Shown here piece after piece: positions 58,390-64,000 of a DNA stretch of 64,000 nucleotides. The stretch is taken from contig CM066988.1 of NCBI GenBank assembly GCA_033977485.1, positions 3,045,501-3,109,500 of the forward strand. The letters run 5' to 3'. The translations under genes were made by a program, and so were the position numbers. The stretch comes from Hydrangea macrophylla. Its lineage: Eukaryota > Streptophyta > Magnoliopsida > Cornales > Hydrangeaceae. The notes under the pieces were generated by a model. That model saw nothing but the letters and a program-made list of their open reading frames with translations, ran no database searches and had not been told where the DNA came from. The stretch's first letter is position 1. Each line of letters begins with the position of its first letter.

Positions 58390-60310
58390 TGTCACGCCCC
58401 GGAACCACCCAGATGATCCTAGGACACGTGGCACGCCACCAAGGCCTTACACAAGTGATTAAAGTTCCAAAAATAAATTTAAAATAAACTTAAACCAAAG
58501 AAGCTCAACAATAATAATAAAATAAAAAAAAAACAAAATCCTGTCTTTGTAATTAGCCAAAAATCCTGTTTTAACAAGTAATAAATTTCCAGATAATATT
58601 ACCAAATCACAGGTTGAAATCAGCACTAACGACTTAAACCATTTAAAGTCAAACCAAAGTCACAAACATGAGCTTCCAAGTACAAGCAAGAGTTTTTAAA
58701 TACTTTAGGAAAAATAGTACATATAGCCATTTACAACCAATCTCAACTAAAGTATAAAGTTTAACTAGAAATATTACATAAGCTTAAACCAACCAAAGTA
58801 TGACCCGTACTATAATCTAGATTAAACCGATTAATTACAACTATATTGCAAGCTTTAAACTAAAAAGCAGGTAACTATTAACAAAATTACAACAACTTCC
58901 CAAAACCTCGCCAAGCCACTTCCCAGCTCACTTCCCCGATTCCTCGCCACGGTCACCTAGGATGGTTATTCAATAACCATTACAATATATAAGCTATATG
59001 CTTAGTGAGTAATGCTAATCATGAGTATGGATAATTGACATGCTCAATTCAACATATTACAAATAACTATAGTCTCTGGCAATTACTAGTTCACTCCCAC
59101 CACTACCGGCTAGCCCGCGGCTTCACTCCCCAAGCCCACGTGACTAGTCATGACCCACGCCCTCACACGTGCGGTCCCATAGGCCTCTGGCGGCCGTGGT
59201 CGTCACCACAAAGATTACCTCATGGTGGTATAGAACTAGCAATTTCCATTGACCCAAATAGGCAACTCAACATGCTCATTTAATCATTACACCATGCTTT
59301 CACAATCAAATTGGGCCTAATTTAACCACATGAGTTTTGCCCAATAATAATCTAAATAGATTAAATTACACTAATTAGGCATGCTTTGGCATCACAATTG
59401 AACCTAACATGAAAATCATCCAAATATCAAAATTAACATCACTCACCTCTTGGATTTCGCTCCTATTTGTGAGATTAAAGCCCTACTAAGAACCAGGTAT
59501 AAATCCTATATAAAAAGTATAAGTTATGAGCTAAAACCCTAAAATGGGTCGCGGAAAAACTTTCACAGAACTCAATAAAATTAGTACCAATAGATTAGAC
59601 TCACCCCCAGGAGTCCGAATATATAGCCTGTTTTGAAAACCGACGTTGTTCGGCGCGTCAATCGGCGTCGGAAAGTTCACCGACGGAACTCGTCAATCTC
59701 CTATACTTCTTCTGTTGAAAGTCTAAATGAAAAAGATGATAATGACTCATCTTAGATATGGCTTACTATAAGAATTTTTCAATTTTATTATTGCCTCCAC
59801 ACCATTTTTCTAGTTTTACGATTACACCCCTACTAATTATGAAAATATATTAAAACTATCCCAAACCTAAATGGGTGTTTGTCTATGTCTCGCATGGGTC
59901 CCATAAGTGGTCCCATATAATTAAATGAAGTTGCTAATTAGCCTACTAATTATGAAACGTGTTCAATTCGTGCTCACAAAGGTATCCCTAATTGACCCCA
60001 AAAGTGGTCACTACCTAATAACATGATATTATTAACAATCAAATAATAAATCATTTAAGCCTTAATAAACATTTAGGCACATAGGGTGTTCCACATATAA
60101 TGTCCCATCTCAACTGGGACCCATCAACACACATCCCAACTTGGGATTGTCATACTAGCAACAACTGGGTTCCCAACTGGACACCCATAATAAACTTAGT
60201 GGGTTAATTCCCACTTTCAATAAGTGCCACGTAACACATTAATTATCATTAACTCATAATTATGCATGCTAAAGCAATATTAAATATAAACCGCGGGAGC
60301 GGGTGTCACA
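58390..60310 (-). repeat. 3' LTR of the Tekay element (1921 bp)
   Basis: On the - strand it starts tgtgacacccgctcccgcgg and ends gttccggggcgtgaca (TG...CA), the GGGGCGTGACA ending usual in Tekay/Del LTRs. It lies directly after the PPT. It inserted in copia RNase H with AAACC on its left side. The duplicate would be beyond the right window edge. Confidence 0.88.
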
Positions 60311-60324
60311 TCTCTCCCCTCCTT
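60311..60324 (-). other. Polypurine tract of the Tekay element
   Basis: The - strand reads aaggaggggagaga immediately before the 3' LTR. Confidence 0.78.
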
Positions 60325-60356
60325 AAAGAGGAGTTTGTCCCCAAACTCGTAGTACC

Positions 60357-63300
60357 TCAAGTTTCAAATAAGAATGGATACTTCTCTTTCATTTCATCTT
60401 CTCTTTCCCATGTGGCTTCCTCAACGGAGTGATTCCGCCATAGCACCATAACCAAAGGAATAGTCTTTGTCCTCAAAACTTGTTCTTTTCTGTCAAGAAT
60501 CTTGACTGGCTGCTCGATATAGGTCAAGTCTTCCCTGACTTCCAACGGCTCTGGAATAATCACTTTATTCGGATCTGATACGCATTTCCTTAACATTGAT
60601 ATATGAAACACATCGTGTACATTAGCCAACTCCGGTGGCAACTCTAATCGATAGGCTACTGGTCCAACTCTACCAATGATCTCAAATGGTCCAACATACC
60701 TTGGATTCAGCTTCCCACGTTTCCCAAACCTTGTAATACCCTTTGAAGGTGATACTTTCAAGAATACAAAATCCCCAACTTCAAACTCCATCGGTCTTCT
60801 TTTCAAATCCGCATAGCTTTTATACCTACTTTGTGCTGTTTGAAGTCGTTGTTGTATTGTCTTTATCTTCTCTGTAGTCTGCTGAACAATTTCAGGCCCT
60901 ATCAATCTTCTCTCACCAACCTCAGTCCAACAAAGTGGAGAACGACACTTACGCCCATATAAAGCCTCAAAAGGTGCCATTCCAATACTGGATTGATAAC
61001 TATTATTATAAGCAAATTCAGCTAATGGCAAATGCTCTTCCCAATCACCTTTAAAATCCAAAACGCAAAGTCGAAGCATATCTTCAAGTATCTGAATTAC
61101 ACGTTCTGATTGTCCATCGGTTTGGGGATGGAAGGCTGTACTGAAACTCAATCTTGTACCCATCGCTCTCTGCATTCCTTGCCAAAATCTTGATGTAAAT
61201 GCACTATCTCGATCAGAAACTATAGATACTGGAACTCCATGAAGTCTCACAATTTCTTGAACATACAATTCAGCTAGTTTCTTTGGATCATTAGTCTTGA
61301 TAGGTAGAAAATGTGCTGACTTGGTCAATCGATCAACAATTACCCATACACTGTCATTTGATTTCCTAGACCTCGGTAAACCTCCCACAAAATCCATTGT
61401 GATATTTTCCCATTTCCACTCTGGTATAGGTAGTGGTTCCAATTTTCCTGCTGGTTTCTGGTGTTCCACTTTTACCCTCTGACAAGCTACACATTTTGCC
61501 ACGTACTCAGCTACTTCCCGTTTCATCCCTGACCACCAATAGATCTCTCGCAAATCACGGTACATCTTAGTACTACCCGGATGAATTGAGTACCTCGTAT
61601 TGTGCGCCTCTTCCAAAATTACTTCATTGATACCATCTATATTAGGTATACAAATCCGATTCCTGAATTTCAAAATACCATTCTCAAAAGTAAATTCTGG
61701 CAGCTTACCCTCAGGTATTTCGTCATGAATCTTCTTCAATGTTGGATCTTGAAGCTGTTTGGCTCGAATTTCATCAACAAGGGACGGCTGTGCAATAATA
61801 GCTGACATTAAAGCACCTCTGGTTTCTGGAATCACTTCTAGCTTTAGCTGCTCCATTTCTTGAATTAATTGTTCTTGTGAAGTCAAAGTATAAGCCAAAT
61901 TGGTTGTAGACTTTCGACTCAGTGCATCGGCCACCACATTAGCTTTCCCTGGATGATAATGGATTGTCACGTCATAATCCTTCATTAGCTCTAACCACCT
62001 CCTTTGTCTCATATTCAAATCCCGTTGTGTAAACAGATATTTTAGACTCTTATGATCAGTATAAATTTCACACTTTTCCCCGTAGAGATAATGCCTCCAA
62101 ATCTTCAAAGCAAAGATAACCGCCGCTAATTCAAGATCATGTGTTGGATAGTTCACTTCATGTGGCCTTAACTGTCGTGAGGCATATGCAATTACCTTGT
62201 TGTTTTGCATCAAAACACAACCCAAACCTCGATATGAAGCATCGCTGTATATCACAAACCCTGCAGTACCTGAAGGAATGGTCAATATTGGTGCTGTCAT
62301 CAAACGAGTCTTCAATTCAACAAAACTTTCTTCACATTCCGGACTCCAAATGAAAGGAACATCTTTTCGCATAAGTTGTGTCATAGGCATCGCAATTCTT
62401 GAAAAATTTTCCACGAACCTTCGGTAATATCCAGCTAATCCCAAGAAGCTTCGTACCTCTGGTACACTTGTTGGCGACTTCCAATTAGCTACGGCTTCAA
62501 TTTTCTGTGGATCTACTGATACGCCCTCCTTTGAAATCACGTGCCCCAAAAATGCTATCTCAGTTAACCAGAATTCACATTTCTTCAACTTTCCGAATAA
62601 CTTCTTTTCACGGAGTCGCTGTAGGACCAACCGTAGATGCCTCTCATGATCTTCTACACTCTTGGAATATATTAAGATGTCATCTATGAAGACAATTACA
62701 AACTCGTCCAGATAGTCTTTGAATACTCGATTCATCAAATCCATAAATGCCGCCGGTGCATTTGTAACTCCAAAAGGCATAACAAGGAATTCATAATGAC
62801 CATAACGGGTCCTGAATGCTGTCTTCTCCACGTCCTCTTCCTTGACTTTTAATTGATGGTAACCCAATCGCAGGTCGATCTTAGAAAAGACCTGGGCTCC
62901 TTGAAGTTGATCAAACAAGTCGTCGATCCTAGGCAATGGATATTTATTCTTGATAGTTAACTTGTTGAGTTCTCGATAATCGATACACATCCTCATAGTC
63001 CCATCTTTCTTTTTGACAAACAAAACTGGTGCACCCCACGGCGATACACTAGGTCGAATGAATCCCTTATCTAGAAGATCTTGCAACTGAATCTTCAGTT
63101 CTTTCAACTCCACCGGTGCCATTCTATACGGTGTTTTCGATACTGGCTGAGACCCCGAGGCTACTTCAATAGTAAATTCAATTTCTCGCTCAACTAGTAC
63201 ATCAGGTAGATCTTCAGGAAAGACATCTGGGAACTCTCGCACAACTGAAATGTCTTCTACCTTAGTCCCTCTGACCCGTGTGTCAATTATTGAACATAAG

Positions 63301-64000
63301 AACCCCCGACAACCTTGTTTCAACAACTTGCCTGCCCGTATTGCTGAAACCAAATATGGTGGTGCTACAACACCAGTTCCCTGAAAACTAAACTCCCCTT
63401 GTCCCATTGGTCGAAAAGTAACTCTTTTCTGTTCACAATCGATAGTAGCTTGGTTTACAGACAACCAATCCATACCCAATATTACGTCAAAATAATTAAC
63501 GGCCAACGGAATTAAATCCACTGTCAAAACCCTATCATTTACCCTGATGTCACATGCTTTAAATATTGATGAGGTCACCATAGATTTGCTTAAGGGTAAA
63601 GATATGGACAAATCATACCCCAAAGGTTCCGACATGCTGTCTAAATGTCTAACAAATTCATGTGCAACAAAAGAATGTGTTGACCCTGAATCTATTAAAA
63701 CATGCGCCGGGTGTGAGCAAATGAGTAATATACCTGATACCACGGAATCAGTAGTTGCGGCATCCCCCGGTGTTAGACGGAAATACCTTCCTTGTCTTTG
63801 TTGAGGCTCTTTCCCTTTATCCACACTTGTCCCTGGTTTTGCCGCAGTTGAAGCTACAGAACCTGTTCCTCGTTGTTGTCTTGTTGGGCAATCTTTTGCT
63901 TGATGTCCTGGCTGTCCACATTCAAAGCATTTTCCTCTCATATCTGGATTAATACTCCCCGTACTCTGAGTTCGAGCTTGTGGGCAATTTCTCGCTATAT
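60357..64000 (-). CDS. Tekay chromovirus gag-pol polyprotein (partial; open at window edge)
   Basis: One open frame of at least 1,214 codons on the - strand, stop TGA at 60357-60359. The frame stays open past the ATG at 63941 to the window edge (adding a first zinc knuckle tail, IARNCPQ), so that ATG is not the start. Positions counted from it: zinc knuckle [14 protein letters not shown] (5-18); protease LIDSGS (active Asp ~84); ILGMDWL (~154); RT with SKIDL (Asp ~355) and FIDDILIYS (Asp pair ~420-421, Ile-Asp-Asp rather than Val-Asp-Asp); RNase H VIYSDAS; integrase HHCC and D,D,E blocks ([24 protein letters not shown]); and a C-terminal chromodomain ([12 protein letters not shown]). No stop or shift was seen. 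Chromodomain gypsy elements of this group target heterochromatin. Confidence 0.95.
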   Translation of the reverse strand, partial: IARNCPQARTQSTGSINPDMRGKCFECGQPGHQAKDCPTRQQRGTGSVASTAAKPGTSVDKGKEPQQRQGRYFRLTPGDAATTDSVVSGILLICSHPAHVLIDSGSTHSFVAHEFVRHLDSMSEPLGYDLSISLPLSKSMVTSSIFKACDIRVNDRVLTVDLIPLAVNYFDVILGMDWLSVNQATIDCEQKRVTFRPMGQGEFSFQGTGVVAPPYLVSAIRAGKLLKQGCRGFLCSIIDTRVRGTKVEDISVVREFPDVFPEDLPDVLVEREIEFTIEVASGSQPVSKTPYRMAPVELKELKIQLQDLLDKGFIRPSVSPWGAPVLFVKKKDGTMRMCIDYRELNKLTIKNKYPLPRIDDLFDQLQGAQVFSKIDLRLGYHQLKVKEEDVEKTAFRTRYGHYEFLVMPFGVTNAPAAFMDLMNRVFKDYLDEFVIVFIDDILIYSKSVEDHERHLRLVLQRLREKKLFGKLKKCEFWLTEIAFLGHVISKEGVSVDPQKIEAVANWKSPTSVPEVRSFLGLAGYYRRFVENFSRIAMPMTQLMRKDVPFIWSPECEESFVELKTRLMTAPILTIPSGTAGFVIYSDASYRGLGCVLMQNNKVIAYASRQLRPHEVNYPTHDLELAAVIFALKIWRHYLYGEKCEIYTDHKSLKYLFTQRDLNMRQRRWLELMKDYDVTIHYHPGKANVVADALSRKSTTNLAYTLTSQEQLIQEMEQLKLEVIPETRGALMSAIIAQPSLVDEIRAKQLQDPTLKKIHDEIPEGKLPEFTFENGILKFRNRICIPNIDGINEVILEEAHNTRYSIHPGSTKMYRDLREIYWWSGMKREVAEYVAKCVACQRVKVEHQKPAGKLEPLPIPEWKWENITMDFVGGLPRSRKSNDSVWVIVDRLTKSAHFLPIKTNDPKKLAELYVQEIVRLHGVPVSIVSDRDSAFTSRFWQGMQRAMGTRLSFSTAFHPQTDGQSERVIQILEDMLRLCVLDFKGDWEEHLPLAEFAYNNSYQSSIGMAPFEALYGRKCRSPLCWTEVGERRLIGPEIVQQTTEKIKTIQQRLQTAQSRYKSYADLKRRPMEFEVGDFVFLKVSPSKGITRFGKRGKLNPRYVGPFEIIGRVGPVAYRLELPPELANVHDVFHISMLRKCVSDPNKVIIPEPLEVREDLTYIEQPVKILDRKEQVLRTKTIPLVMVLWRNHSVEEATWEREDEMKEKYPFLFET

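Overview
The window is nuclear DNA of a flowering plant, most probably a eudicot. It is a nested graveyard of transposable elements with one clear host gene. The plant assignment rests on Ty1/copia and Ty3/gypsy Tekay and TAT/Ogre-type LTR retrotransposons, a CACTA transposon with a plant transposase_24-like gene, L1-type LINEs, TTA-flanked MITEs, and an intact PPR-DYW editing factor whose closest known relative is Arabidopsis OTP84 (chloroplast RNA editing). No species can be named from the sequence alone.

Layout. (1) 1-5864: decayed copia element (+ strand) with leader, broken gag-pol and 3' LTR. (2) 5936-7150: CATAAC-rich satellite with a ~0.5 kb dimeric unit. (3) 7151-15703: 3' part of a TAT/Ogre-like element on the - strand: LTR, polypurine tract and several kb of non-coding minisatellites. 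A solo LTR (13980-15480, target duplication CCATC) sits inside it. (4) 15704-32978: a structurally complete 17.3 kb TAT-type element with 4.15 kb LTRs, exact target duplication CAAAG, PBS, a gag but no pol, and a minisatellite-rich 3' region. A second solo LTR of the same family as in (3) sits at 25824-27158 with exact duplication ACAGT. (5) 33553-34680: fragment of a FAR1/FRS-like (MULE transposase-derived) gene with a 103 bp intron, abutting antisense exons that resemble an HMG-box tail and a plant-mobile-domain-like segment. (6) 35548-42005: complete CACTA element (10 bp inverted ends, ATG duplication) with broken transposase exons and a LINE fragment inside. (7) 42009-45213: mostly featureless sequence with one MITE. 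(8) 45214-47499: solo Tekay-type LTR inserted in a GA/CA microsatellite. (9) 48260-53873: degraded L1-type LINE (- strand) broken up by MITEs. (10) 54337-57054: intact OTP84-like gene. (11) 57410-58389: 3' end of a second copia element (- strand), only 355 bp upstream of the OTP84 start, split by (12) a Tekay chromovirus (58390 to beyond the window, - strand) with an intact gag-pol frame.

No bacterial-type system, CRISPR array, or convincing tRNA or rRNA gene was seen. The least ordinary items are the gag-only TAT element with W-box clusters in its LTRs, the 3' tandem-repeat module shared by two TAT elements with different LTRs, the palindromic subterminal repeats of the CACTA element, the HMG/PMD-like exon cluster, and the double TE insertion in the upstream region of OTP84.
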